From Arcuatula senhousia (Eukaryota > Mollusca > Bivalvia > Mytilida > Mytilidae), in the NCBI GenBank assembly GCA_963971305.1, contig OZ020303.1, positions 47,232,106 to 47,296,105 of the forward strand: 64,000 nucleotides of DNA, in the 5' to 3' direction. Of this stretch, positions 1 through 12,302 are shown in pieces; positions within the stretch are counted from its first letter, which is position 1; every line of letters begins with the position of its first letter. The notes under the pieces are model-generated. The model was not told where the DNA came from, did not search any database, and saw only the letters and a program-made list of their open reading frames with translations. A program made the translations under genes and the position numbers.

Positions 1-795
1 GGTTTGTGGTCTTGCATGGGTCCTTCGAATGACATACATGGGTCTGTGTCCTGGATGGGTCTACAGAATTCATTTTGGTGTTTCAAATAGCTCTTGTCCT
101 GCTGATTATGACTGAAATAGTGTCGACTGGACATAAAACAAACATAAGAGTATGAGATTCAAATGCTATTTAAGTTTCTGTATCTTTACATACATATGTG
201 TACGTTAAGGGGTTCCAATATCTCATATTCCCTGATGTTTTTGTCAAATATCCCGTATCCAAAATAGAGGGGTTTTTTTCTTATCCCATGTCCCTGTAAA
301 TAGAATAGATTTAAATATTCTATATCCAAGTTTGTTTTGCCTCAAATATCCCGTATCCAAGAAATAAATATGTAAATATCCCATATTCCAAAACACCCTT
401 AAACTCTTGAAATAACAGAATGCACCAGTGGAATATGCTCTTTTTGTATTTATTTGTTTCTGACACACATGTAGATTTTATAGTTTCAAAGACTTGAAAA
501 GGCACAAAAACAAGATTGCAACTTACCTTTCAAAATTTTGCCCACCGCAACAATCGCTCTTTTTGAAACCGGTAATTTATTAAAGCACATCAAGAAATTC
601 ACAAATGTACAAATGTACCATAAAACTAATTTTGTCAAAATACTTAAATTTAGTCTTCAAAGATAATGCATTTGGGCAGCCTACTTATGCTTTAAAGTTA
701 GTAACAAACTTGATATTCCGCATGTAATGTGTTTAAATGTATGTTTATTGAGTAGGAGGGATATTAGTTTCCATGTAAGTCGTATAGTTTCCACA
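1..795. other. AT-rich non-coding DNA with degenerate short repeats
   Basis: No convincing gene. Between about 240 and 390 the motif ATCCCGTATCC or a close variant recurs several times (for example near 251, 349 and 377), a degenerate short repeat. The open frames here overlap this repeat and are unlikely to be coding. Confidence 0.5.
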
Positions 796-1115
796 AAACC
801 TAGTGCCTCTCTTTAGTCAAAATTTTCAAAAAACCAGGACACCTCTCGAAAAAACCGGACAAGTTGTTGTGCCTCTCGAAAAAACCTGATCAATTTTATA
901 AATCATTAACTGATGCTTCTTTACGGACTTTTTTGGAAGAAAAGTAATAATTCGAACATTTTCAATACTTTTATTCCTCTTTTTTGTTTTGTTTCACTTA
1001 CAATTGAGAATTTAAGCATTTTTTTGTACACGGGCAGGCGAAAAAACCTGGACCTCTCTCGAAAAAAACTGGACAATGCCTCTCGAAAATACAATCCTGT
1101 CGCCGGACACGGGAC
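796..1115. repeat. Degenerate tandem repeat with CTCTCGAAAAAACC core
   Basis: The motif CTCTCGAAAAAACC followed by GGAC or TGAT occurs in two clusters, about 825-890 and 1035-1115. Two spaced clusters of one short motif resemble the end structure of elements A, B and D in this window, so this may be one end of a further element. No matching inverted end was found in the window. Confidence 0.45.
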
Positions 1116-2115
1116 CTACCGTGGGTGTGGTGATTTATCACTTGCCCAAAACAGTTTAACTCTTTGCCCTTCTCTTTTAACTCATCAATTCTAAGTATGT
1201 TTTGACGATTTATTGATACATAGAAAAGAAGATAACCGTAACATATTCTTCAAAGTTGCATGTGCTTTTAGCTATTCTTGAGAATTTATAGCACACCTGT
1301 AAGGACTGTAAAACTAGCAATTTTGATTGGAGCAACTTACCGACGAATATTGTCACCTTTGAATGAATAAGCTATGACTTCACTAAATATCAGTATTCGA
1401 CAAAACCGGATAACTGGAAAATTCTTAGAAAGGGGTAACGAACCATTTATTCCCCGATACCAAATTTGTTTACCAGAAAAATCGATAAACCCTTTTATCA
1501 TGGCTTCAAATGAACAGAAGATCTAAAATTCAACAAAATTTAAAATAATAGGGACTGGACTATATATAACCTTATTATAGGCCTAATGGGGTATACCTCT
1601 TTAACTTCTAGGCATATTAGAAGATACAAGCAAAAATTTAACCACCGCCGTTTACAAATTTCTATGGCGGATCCAGAAATTTTCAAATGGGAACCTTCTT
1701 GGACCTCTTGATACATAGAATTCCTAACCAAATTTTCTTATCAAACAGGAGGACGCGCGTCCGGCACGCCGGTCCTAAACTATATCCGCCTTTGACGATT
1801 GTTTTCAAAAACTACCATAATGATTGAAAGACATTTTCAAATGCATTAATATTACCCTACATGTCTCTAAGGGTCGTCTGACCAACAGTCGCATTTTTCT
1901 TAATCGAATTTCGTAAAAACCACTAACCTTCATGTGCTTAATATCTAATTTTCATGAATTTTTGGTTACCTCTTAAGCGTATTTTGAAATGCATTTTTCA
2001 CGTCTGACTTAGAACCGATACATATAATATAACAGTCATTCTACCTTATAAAGCTGAGACGGGTTGCTGGGATTTGAGTACAATAAAAAGAGTAAACATT
2101 TATTTTTATGCGATA
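1116..2115. other. Non-coding; possible hAT-like terminus near 1665
   Basis: No gene seen. At 1664-1700 the sequence GGCGGATCCAGAAATTTT followed by an AAATGGG stretch resembles 6291-6320, and is of the kind found at the ends of some hAT-like MITEs. Only one end is recognisable. Confidence 0.3.
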
Positions 2116-2120
2116 ATGTT

Positions 2121-2638
2121 CAAGGAGGCCTAACCGTTTATCGAGAAATATGGTCCGTTAAAAGGTGTTTCACGGTTTTTGTGGTCCGTTAAAGTCGCCG
2201 TGACAGTCCGTTAACCAGGTATAATCGAGAAAAAACACTGAAGGTCAGTAATTAATTTGTTATATCATAATTAATACGCATTTTAGATTTATAAAAATTA
2301 CATCTGTCAAAATGAAAATGAATGACTGTTCGAAACGATTTGCATTTGTGTAAAAATAGTTCTATAAAACTTCACAAAATGAAAAGGCGTGTGGCTCCTT
2401 AGTATTTTAAAGGTCGAAAATGTAAACATGTTTACCTCATTTTTATCAATTTCTTTTTTTATATAACAAAACATATTTTTTGGTTGTGATCCATGGAAAG
2501 TACTATAATGTATCAACATTCTGTTTAATTTTCAATGCTCTATGTTATATAATAATTTTGTAATAGGGGAAAAGTAATAAAACATGGTCCGTTAAGTGCT
2601 GATGACATATTATTTTGTCCGTTAAGTTGGTCCGTTAA
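2121..2638 (+). repeat. Element A left end: TIR and two motif clusters
   Basis: The TIR occupies 2121-2145. GTCCGTTA copies follow at about 2152, 2183 and 2205, then again at 2586, 2616 and 2629. In DNA transposons such subterminal repeats are commonly transposase binding sites; that role is inferred here. A lone GTCCGTTA-free stretch separates the two clusters. Confidence 0.7.
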
Positions 2639-3346
2639 GTGCCTGTGACAAAATATTATGTCTTTTAAATAGCATAAATAGATAGAAGATTAAAATAGTT
2701 TTGTTTGATATGACATATCATAATTTTACTATAAGGACGGAACGCTAGTTTACAGAAGAAAAGACAAAATTCATGTGGATTTATCGAAACTAAAATACAT
2801 ATGTCCGTTGCTACTGTTGTGTATCATTAGTTAATATTTGTGTTGAAATTAATGCTTTATAGCTCAGATGCTCTATCTGTTGACCAAAATAATGAACTGC
2901 TCATTAAGGAACAAGACTTTGTATTAAGAGGTAAACGTTTTATTGATCAGCAATTTAAAGCATTTCAATATGTACATATCCCAATTAGCAAGGTGTACCC
3001 TTTATCTATTTTTTTCAATATCTCTCCTGTCGCTTTTTATATTTTTTTCATAAATAAATGTTACACTATATTATCATATTTGTATCATTTATGTAAGTTT
3101 TTCCAAATAAAATTCATTTAAAAACAATTAATAATTATGTTCAGATTTATTTCTTTTGCCACAAACTCGTGTAAATATTTTAGGCATTTGTATTATATTA
3201 AAAATCATACAATAATTCTGGGAAACCAATCATTACAATCTTCTGACAAAGATATCATCGATTTTGCCAGTTTTAATAATTGGGATTCGCTATATTAAGG
3301 TTTATTTCCATCAGACCTGCATTTTCAAAATGTGAGACATGCATCA

Positions 3347-3386
3347 TTAACGGACCTAAAAAGTGCCACGTGCCTCTTAACGGACC
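3347..3386 (-). repeat. Element A right inner motif cluster
   Basis: TTAACGGACC occurs twice (3347-3356 and 3377-3386), opposite in orientation to the left inner cluster. A GTGCC word flanks the motif here as it does in the left inner cluster. Confidence 0.6.
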
Positions 3387-4100
3387 ATGTTTCTCAAAGT
3401 AATACCAATTTTGGCATTTTTGTCCCAATATTAATATTTTGGTCCAGAAAATCCTTCTCTTATGTTATTGTGCAAGTAGCACAAGACTTACTACCAAAAA
3501 AAAATGTTTCAATGAGGAAAATAACGTATTTTAATGCATTTTTCGTCATTATAAGGACACATTTTGGCAGAGGGTAGGTCTCTGCCTTTTCGTTTTGCGA
3601 AGAAGTGTCAACTCAAATCAAAATGGTTTTTGCGGGAAGTTTTTCGTGAATAAAAACCGTTTGGACACATCTATCACAAGTTTCACTTATTTACTATATT
3701 TTAGCCTCAGAGTTAATTTCGTAAAAATAAATGAATTTTTTTTTATAAAACAAGTGTGGACTCTAATGCATATTGCCTAGCAAGCCGCTATGGACACAAA
3801 AAGCAAAGGTCTGCTTTAGTAACATAAAAAAGACTTTATTATTTCTAGGTCCTGCTAAGGTTTATTGTTGAATTCTATAAGTAGCCTTTGTTGTACACAT
3901 ACTATAAAATCAATCTAAAATTAAGCCATTTAAAGATTTTAACATGTTGATGAATCTAAGTCATGTAAGCGTTTATCATATATAATAATTTTATTGTCAT
4001 ATAAACATACAAAAAACAGTTTGTGACAGAACATATACATATCATATTCAAATGTAAACATGAAGATAATATTATTTTAGACAAATAAACATATAGCAAG

Positions 4101-5504
4101 TTATGAGACCTCTGCCCTCAGTTCTAATGACTGTTTAAAAAAGAAGCCAAACATTCTTATATGATTATGATTTGTTGGGTTAAGCAAATAGACCATTTTA
4201 TTTTCATCTGACATATTAATAAAATTTGAATCATCTGTTCTTATTAAATTAAAAAGGTTTTCTCTGATTTTTTTATTTATATTACAATTTAAAAGAAAAT
4301 GCATTTCATCTTCAAGAATATTACAAGTTTTACATAATCTGTCATGGCGGGGAATTTTGAAATATCTTCCCCTCTCAATTTCCAGATTATGATCACTTAT
4401 TCTAAGTTTAGTAAAGATTTGTCTCAAATGAAATAAAGATTCTGACAAATAATACTCTCCTTCTAGGGTAGGGTTTAGTTTTTTATAGAGAAAGAGCTTA
4501 TTATTTTCATCAAAACCCTGAATTTTATCAGAGAATAAATGTTTGAACTTGTCATTTATTTCTACTTTTATATTAGATTTTAAGCTTTTAACATTTTTCA
4601 TTGTTTTACAATTAATAATATTTTCTCCTATTTCTTGGTTCGGAGAGATATCTTTTACATAGGTGTACCAAGAATAAATGCTGTTTGAATCTAAGATCTT
4701 AGTTAGTTCAAACGCCTCTTTTAGAAGTGGATTTATATCATCAGTATGAAGTCGAGCCAGATATACAATAGATTGTGAATGTATGAAATTTTCTAATGGA
4801 TATCTTCCAAGCTCTGACCGCACACCAATATTAGATGAGGATTTTTTTGTTCCTAATAAAAATTTACAAAAATTAAGATGCACTTTCTCTAATGAAGTTT
4901 TATCTATAAAAGAAAGGTTTTCTATTTCTTTATTTGTTTGTAGAGCTCTCTTTTTGGCTCTATAGAAGGGTAAGTAATAATCCATGAATGAAATATCAGA
5001 ATTATAGGTTAAAATAGGTCTGACTAGTTTGTCAAATAAATTATTAAAAACCCTAACTGGAAAATTTCCAAAAGAAATAGACTTTTGTTTTAAAGCAAAT
5101 AACACCTTTTTTGCCTTATTGGCAAGTTCATCCAGGCAATGCTTCAGATTGCCATTGTTCTTGAATAAACAACCTAAAAACTTGTATTCACATACATTTT
5201 GAATCATATTACCATCATAACTAAGAAATGCATCTGATAAAATACTCTTACTTTGAACTATCATGGATTTAGTCTTCTTTACATTTAGTGATAGTTGCCA
5301 TTTTTCACAGTACATATTTAAATTGTCTAGACTTTTTTGTAAACCTTCTTTAGTTTCAGAAATAATAAGAAGGTCATCTGCAAATGACAATGAGCCAACC
5401 GTTGAATTTATGAGAGTAGTAGGGTTGGAGTCATTTTTAATAAAATTATTACTTAGATCATTAATAAACATGTTATTTGTTTTTAGATCAAGTACATTGT
5501 ACAT
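4101..5504 (-). pseudogene. 5'-truncated LINE reverse transcriptase (C-terminal part)
   Basis: An open frame of 467 codons. Near residue 42 it has FADDLLIIS, the catalytic box of non-LTR reverse transcriptases, followed by a GLQKSLDNL helix and NVKKTKSMIV typical of the palm/thumb region. Near the C-terminus CKTCNILEDEMHFLLNC matches the C..C...H....C motif common at LINE ORF2 ends. The endonuclease and the first catalytic aspartate region are missing: the frame enters just before FINDL, and two TAA stops lie immediately upstream of the first Met. This is the usual result of 5' truncation on insertion. It lies inside element A. The CR1/Jockey group is my best guess for the clade. The start is only the first Met of the surviving frame. 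Confidence 0.8.
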
Positions 5505-5509
5505 GTAGG

Positions 5510-6290
5510 TTTATTATCTCCTATTTAATTTAAAATAACTGCATCAAAGTTTGGTTATGTTAGTGGATGAAATAGGAAACTATTGCAGATAGAGAAAAGC
5601 TGTTGCTTGCTTAAACCTTCAGCTCATCGAGCTCTACAAAAGTCTACATTGGATCATAGATGTCACAGTCTGTTGTTTATAGGTCTTGATATATACTTAT
5701 AAATCAGCTTAATGTTTAAGTTTAAAAAAGTTTCAATCTTCAAATTATTCTGAGAACAAAAGCTACCAACGGGATTCTGGGAATACCGAAGACGAAAATC
5801 AAACATTTATTTTTTGCCTAGAAATTTTTACAATTTTCGTTTTATAATATTACTATTTTCAACATTTAGTTGCATTCCAAGCATGCGAAGATGTAAAAAA
5901 AAATCGTACATTGTTATTTTGACTTTTTTCTAAGTGTGACCAAAAGGCAAACTGGACTCATCCTTTTTTTGTATTTTTAGTCTTGGGCCAATGCAAGACG
6001 GCGAGCAGCGACTTATGGTCATGCTGAAGACTGCTGGCTGTTTTCCATTGTGATTTTTTAAATTCCCGTTTTTTTTATGTTGGTTGTGTCACGTACAATT
6101 ATTCCACATCTATTTATCGTCTACTTTAATGGTTATCATTTGTCAGATCAGCCTATGATTTTGAAGTATATAATATTATATGAAATAAGTTTAAACCCAA
6201 TGTAGATCTCTTTATGAAAATTTGCAATGTACATGTATGGCTTTAGATTTTTTACGTTTAATAGCAATAAATAATATTATAACTCAAACA
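5510..6290. other. Non-coding inside element A, with a tandem-core fragment
   Basis: Positions 5569-5660 (GAAACTATTGCAGATAGAGA and onward to the CTCTACAAAAGTCT stretch) match the core unit of the Helentron-like array at 57240-59234, so this is one broken unit of that family. Nothing else was recognised. Confidence 0.55.
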
Positions 6291-6642
6291 GGGCCAGATC
6301 CAGAATTTTTTGAAAGGGGTTGGTCCACAGAAAGTCTGCTGTGGACGAATGACGAAAAGGGGGTGGTTTTTTTGCAGAATACCTGCACGTTACTTGCGAA
6401 ATTTTTGGCGGAAAGGAGGAAAATTCCAACCTCGGAACCCCTCCCCCCCCCCCCGCATCCGCAACTGCTCAAATATTTTTGATTGTCACCTATTCAAAGA
6501 TTGTCCCTTCTTTATGATAGAGACTAAAGCAAACTTATACAGGAACGTTGCAATCCATGTTCCGCACACAGGGGGTTGGATTCTCGTCATTTATATTGAC
6601 TTAAAAAAAAATCGACCCCCTACTCTATAATCCAAGCCCCTG
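6291..6642. mobile_element. Possible hAT-like MITE
   Basis: The left end begins CAGGGCCAGATCCAGAAT and the reverse complement of the right end begins CAGGGGCTTGGATTAT, a weak inverted pair about 350 bp apart. No clear 8-bp target duplication is visible. A C-run at about 6443-6455 lies inside. Confidence 0.3.
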
Positions 6643-6824
6643 TGGTTCCGCACAGTTAAAATTATTTTCTGACATGTTTGTAAGACAAGTGTGGCGACTT
6701 TGGTCTCTGTGTGGTGAATCGACAAAATTGTCAAGCAATGATAACATTTTCGAACAACCAATAACTTGTGACAAATAAGTTTATTTTTCCGGATCCCGCA
6801 ATAGCTATGTGAGAAATACATAAA

Positions 6825-7792
6825 ATTATTCATCCTTATTAAAATGACCTAGATCAAGACAGACGAATGACCCAATGTGGCTATTTAGTCATTTTCTAAA
6901 AATCAATAAAATGCTTGAATTGTGTGTGTCTGATTGACCTATATTTCTGTCTGTGATAATCACGTGGTGATAATAATGAATTAACATTTTGCAGTCAAAA
7001 ATTTATAAAGAAAGTACGCTTAAACATGTGCACAACCTGATAAAGTACGCTACATGATCTAGTTGAATCGCATTGTTGCTTTAAAACACCGCCAAATAAA
7101 AGCATGAAATACGAAGATGCTGTGTACAACTTTTTTGCATGATTAACTTATTTTTGGTGTCCGATTAGTATTTTTGTCCTTTAAAACTTTATTCAATTAA
7201 GTAAATTTTCGCAATCCAAAATCAAATATCCATTTATACGCTAAAGTTACGCAAGATATGCTACACTGACTAAAATATAATCCGAAGCGGAACACATAAT
7301 CTACTGGTATTATTCATCCTTATTAAAATGACCTAGATCAAGACAGACGAATGACCCAATGTGGCTATTTAGTCATTTTCTAAAAATCAATAAAATGCTT
7401 GAATTGTGTGTGTCTGATTGACCTATATTTCTTTCTGTGATAATCACGTGGTGATAATAATGAATTAACATTTTGCAGTCAAAAATTTATAAAGAAAGTA
7501 CGCTTAAACATGTGCACAACCTGATAAAGTACGCTACATGATCTAGTTGAATCGCATTGTTGCTTTAAAACACCGCCAAATAAAAGCATGAAATACGAAG
7601 ATGCTGTGTACAACTTTTTTGCATGATTAACTTATTTTTGGTGTCCGATTAGTATTTTTGTCCTTTAAAACTTTATTCAATTAAGTAAATTTTCGCAATC
7701 CAAAATCAAATATCCATTTATACGCTAAAGTTACGCAAGATATGCTACACTGACTAAAATATAATCCGAAGCGGAACACATAATCTACTGGT
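6825..7792. repeat. 484-bp perfect-period tandem duplication
   Basis: 6825-7308 and 7309-7792 are direct tandem copies of 484 bp. One substitution was noticed (GTCTGTG versus TTTCTGTG in the first third). Such near-identity implies a recent duplication, or an assembly artefact. It lies inside element A; no gene is seen in the unit. Confidence 0.9.
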
Positions 7793-7964
7793 CGCGGCCA
7801 TATTGTCTTGATGGGAACCCGAAGATTGAGAATCCGAATATAGCCACCGAGTGAAAAGTGAAAGTATGTACATTGCAAAGAGCTTTTGTAAATATAGAAA
7901 CGACGGAAACAAACGACCTAATTGATGTATCGCTGCCAATCTTTTTATAATAGGTAGAAACTAC

Positions 7965-8070
7965 TTAACGGACTGCCTCATGCAACATATAACGGACAAA
8001 ACCGTAATGTTAACCTATGGTAGAAACACGTAACGGACAAAATGCCTCGATAAACGTTTAGGCCTCCTTG
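7965..8070 (-). repeat. Element A right end: motif cluster and TIR
   Basis: TAACGGAC copies start at about 7965, 7990 and 8031, followed by the TIR at 8046-8070. Order and spacing mirror the left end. Confidence 0.7.
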
Positions 8071-8075
8071 ATGTT

Positions 8076-9033
8076 TCACTGGATAGTTAAATACCACCGA
8101 GAATAAAAGCATACAGAATTTTGCTAATAAATTGCATATTTAGAAGCAGCAGCATTTTTGGGGGCGAACAATAACGGTAGACTGCTGTACATGTGTGCCA
8201 ACACGTGTCATACATTTAGACTAAAATAAACAGTAAATCACACAATATGTTACCTTTCTCTCATTACTTGACATCCTTAATTCAAAAATATCCAATTATT
8301 TCACCCAAACTAGTCGATGGACCTCGATGATAAAAAATTGTATTGCAACCACTTTTACGTCTTGTCTTCCAGAAAATCAATGAAGTAATGACGTCCTTGA
8401 CATTGTGACGTAACAATTGCAACGACGTAATTTCTATAAACTAACAACCATTAACGAAAGGTACTCACCGCGATAACCAAATTTAAGTATAACGTACTTA
8501 AATTTCATTATTAGGTTTGAAATGAATATTTTCCTGTATGCCACTATGAGTTATTGCTTTCCAAAATTTAACTGCCAACTTGACAGCATATTTTATTCAG
8601 ATTGATACGGAAAAGGGGTCGCCCTATCTCAACGTTATTTTCAAGAAAGATTTTTTTGATTTTTGAAAATTTGACAAGTTTTCTACTGTGGATAGCTTAT
8701 TAAATGATCAGTGGAATAACCATATGTGAGTTAGTAATGGCAAACATCCGTTAACATCTTCAAATCCAAAGTTTATAGTTGACACACAATTATTATTGAC
8801 TGATTGTCCTGTGCAATCACCAATATATAAAAATTATTCATCACTATTAGGTACCTTCCTAAAACTAAAAACAGGGACTGTAAACTTCTTGCCCTTAAAA
8901 GCAAGTTCGCTCTTGGTTTTGACAAGTGCACTTATTGGTTATTGTCATATTCATAAAAGAATTTGGGAATTGGTACCTAAAATGACTTTTATTATTAAAC
9001 ATTCGTGTAAGCATGTGTCTACCTCAACATACC
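8076..9033. other. Non-coding, nothing recognised
   Basis: AT-rich sequence without a recognisable gene or repeat. The open frame running into the next segment owes its length to the GA repeat. Confidence 0.4.
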
Positions 9034-9155
<122 letters not shown>

Positions 9156-9286
9156 TTAAAAAAAGATGTGCAACAAATGTCTCCGGAACGATCAAATACT
9201 TAAAGTCAGTTAATAACCAGATATATTATGCTCTCTTGAGTTTTCTTGGAATTGTTGGGGGTTTTATTTTGGGATTTTATTATTTT

Positions 9287-9700
9287 TCTGACCCCGCGAC
9301 GACATGTTATAAGTTTTACTCATGTCCGACCGTCCGTCCGTCCGTCAGAATTTTACGTCAAGCTTTTCTCAGTAAACATAAATGGAAATGTTTTGAAATC
9401 TAGTAGGATGGTTCAGCATGACAAACTGTATGTATTAAGCGACTTTCAGGTCTGTCGGACAGCTACTTTCTGTTTGGGACTAGGCTGATATGAATATCTT
9501 TGAAAATCAAATTGGAAATATTCGTCAAGCTTTTATAAAAAAAAAACGTACATGGGATTGATTTGAAACTCGGTAGGATGGTTCAGTATGACAAACTGTA
9601 TGTTTAAAGCGATTTTCATCTTTTTCGGACATCTACTTCCTGTTTGGGGCCTAGCGGGACATCCATGTCCCATGGACACATTCCTTCTTTATTTATCTTT
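9287..9700 (+). repeat. Tandem-core element with CCGT microsatellite, two units
   Basis: It starts CCCCGCGACGACATGT, then a short (CCGT)n tract at about 9329-9345, then two related units (about 9350-9490 and 9515-9660) sharing AGGATGGTTCAG and ATGACAAACTGTATGT. It ends near CCCATGGACACATTCCTT. The same family lies inverted with four units at 16715-17478. A microsatellite next to ~165-bp tandem cores recalls bivalve pearl or Helentron elements. Confidence 0.65.
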
Positions 9701-10989
9701 CTGAAGGAGGATAAGGGCATGTGTGATTCGAAGGATATGTTACGTTTTCCTACGTCTTGGTCACAAGTCGCCCTCGTCAGTCGATAAGAATTCAATTAAT
9801 GGATACCGAAATTAATAAAAAAACACCCTTCTTTTAATATAATAGATGCACTGAAAATCGGATATTTCAAATCATCACCTTAACATTTTTTTTATTATCA
9901 CTTAAGTCAGTTAGAGGTGTTCACTTTCTGTTTTTCATTTGATTTAGGATTTTTACTAAAGAACATAGGAAGATATCGTCGGTGTTTTTATAACCATGCC
10001 GGTTTTTATGTAACATGGGCCCATGTTTTATCAATATGATCAATTAAAATTTAACAGAAACATGTACATTTTGATAAATGAAATACAATTATTGACAAAT
10101 ATCAATTTAATAAGGGCAACATGCTGTTCAATAGAACTATCACATATAACAGGGCTTTTTTTCCGTGGCGTTGGTACAAACATTAAAGGTAAAATATCAT
10201 GCTTCTCAGTAAACTGAATGAGAGCACAGATATTAATGTAAATCCAAGTTGAATTATTGGAATGAAGTTTCATTTTCCGTATTAGTTCAATTGGTTTGAT
10301 TTTATAGAATTGAACAAATTTGTTGATTACGAATTTTTTCCTTTCTGCCTGTTTGGTGCATGATTTTTTTACTAAAGGTGTTAAAGATATATGGCACATG
10401 TAAGTTTTTGCTGATTTACAAAGGCATTCTATAAATATATTTCTAATCAGACATTGCCATTGTAGCTTCAACAATCAATTTCAAGATTGTCATGAAAAAG
10501 TATCTTAAAGTATTCCACACTATACATGTAGCTTACAAATAAAAAAAGCTCAAAACAATCAAATATTGATACCCACCAAGGCCTTCACTTAGCAATTTGA
10601 AGAAAACGAAAGTACCTGATATTTTCTTATATATGTTACACCCACAATGAAAGCCCAAAGACCATTTTAATACACTGGGATCAATCAAAAAGGCATGCCC
10701 AGTAAAAGAAATATCAAAACTACCGAAATTGCATTAGAGTACAGTAGCGGATCGGTTTAGTCCTGGTAAGCCCACATTTAATTAGCTGTGTAACCAATTA
10801 AGTTAAATAAACACAAAAGACAATAGATGCACTGACCATAAAAATCTAAAGTCTGTTCTATTTTAATAGGTATAGAATTGATGAAAAGTGTATAATTTTT
10901 ATGTAATTTTCTGTTCAGAAAAAAAGCTAGAATACTGACAACATGGACAAAGTCAGAAAGGGCCCCGCGGCAAAAAATGTAAGTGTTTT
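9701..10989. other. Non-coding; one unassigned minus-strand open frame
   Basis: A 144-codon frame on the minus strand (10040-10474) is the only notable open frame. It has no motif I recognise, and in AT-rich DNA this length can occur by chance. No splice structure or neighbour supports it. Confidence 0.35.
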
Positions 10990-11478
10990 GAAAATCATTT
11001 GAACTTTGATTATAACCACTAAGGCATGTTCCATAGAATGTGTATGAAACTTCAGAGCTGTATTGTTGATAGCCTTTGAGTTTTATTGTTCAAAAATTCC
11101 AATTCTCAAAATCTGTGATTTTCTATAAAAAATGAAGGTTTTTTTTCAAAAATATTTAACAGATTTGCACGAAATTTTAATATGCAAATCATGACATGCT
11201 AATTAGCAGCTGTGCAAAGTTTCTGAACTGTATTGTTAACAGTTTTTGAGTTTTAGTGTTCACAAAGTCCAATTCTCAAAATCTGTGATTTTCGATAAAA
11301 AATGAAGTTTTTTCCAAAAATGTTTCACATTTTTGCGTGAAATTTTAATATTCAAATTATAACATAGCTGTACAACATTTCAGAACTGTGGTGTTAATAG
11401 TTTTTGAGTTTTAGTGTTCACAAGATTTTTGACGGACGGACAGACGGACGGACGGACAGACGGACAAAGTGAAAACTA
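10990..11478 (+). repeat. Tandem ~165-bp units ending in (GACG)n
   Basis: Three diverged units share CCAATTCTCAAAATCTGTGA, then a GAAATTTTAATAT word, then GTTTTTGAGTTTTAGTGTTC. The array ends in GACGGACGGACAGACGG at about 11430-11465. The architecture matches 9287-9700 but the unit sequence differs. Confidence 0.65.
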
Positions 11479-12162
11479 TAGGGCGTCCACATCTTCGATG
11501 CAGGGCCCTAAATATATATGTTCTGATTTTTATGTCTTGATGTGTATTTTTGCAATGAAAACATTTTTGTTGTTGTTGTTTGGTGTTTCAATGTTCAAAA
11601 TTAGTTTAAAGTAAAAAACATGAAAAATAGAAATTGTATTTAATGTATTTTTTACAAATTTCAAACATCTTAAATGTTTCACAATGAGATAAATATTTTT
11701 TTTCACAATATCAAGACATTTTACTAATTTGTTTACAAATGCATACCAATAATATATTTTATTATACTTCATACGATTTTTTCCTAACAAATTTTAATTC
11801 AATAATTCAATCTATCATATAACATATTTTAAAAACAAAATCAAGCGGATGATAATTTTTTATCTATCACCCTCGCGGGTGATATTGTTTTATCTATCAC
11901 CCTCTCGTGCGCCGAGCTCGTGCACAGCCTCAATTTGACATTCTTAATCAGTTGTAAAATTGATAGATTTAGATTCAACAATATTTCGTGCAAAGTACTC
12001 ATTTTAACTAACATTAATTAATGCAAACGCCTTAACAAATAAAAAAGTGTATTCTGAGTTATTTCATAGGACAACATTTAATTCAGTTTAACTCAGGAAA
12101 ACAAATAAAAAGATATGAAAATCCGTGCATAAAAGTACTTAAATGATTCAGTATAATAAATT
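11479..12162. other. Non-coding with TATCACCCTC repeats
   Basis: TATCTATCACCCTC occurs twice at about 11861-11905. The same TCACCCTC word is in the hairpin that follows. No gene seen. Confidence 0.4.
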
Positions 12163-12302
12163 AAATAACATATATCTGAGAGGGTGATAGAGTAGATTGC
12201 TACCCCTCGAAAAGACATTGTTAACCTCGGCTGCGCCTCAGTTGACAATGCTTTTCTCAGGGTATCAATCTACTCTATCACCCTCTCAGCTATATGTTAT
12301 TT
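12163..12302. repeat. 140-bp hairpin (43-bp inverted arms)
   Basis: 12163-12205 and 12260-12302 are inverted repeats of 43 bp with two mismatches, containing GAGAGGGTGATAGAGTAGAT. The spacer has a smaller inverted pair (CATTGTTAAC and GTTGACAATG), so nearly the whole segment can fold into one hairpin. It is probably a fold-back MITE or part of one. Confidence 0.85.

Larger units (their letters stand above)
2116..8075. mobile_element. Element A: TIR transposon with GTCCGTTA subterminal repeats
   Basis: Terminal inverted repeats of 25 bp (2121-2145 and 8046-8070) match with one mismatch; the outer part reads CAAGGAGGCCTAAC on the left. They are flanked by the direct repeat ATGTT at 2116-2120 and 8071-8075, a 5-bp target duplication. 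Inside each end GTCCGTTA occurs three times, pointing inward: left 2152, 2183, 2205; right (reverse complement) 7965, 7990, 8031. A second pair of clusters lies at 2586-2638 and 3347-3386. No transposase was recognised, so the copy looks non-autonomous. It holds a LINE fragment, a tandem-core fragment and a 484-bp duplication, which probably explain why the right inner cluster is far from the right end. The superfamily is not identified; Transib has 5-bp duplications but usually GC-rich ones. Confidence 0.75.
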
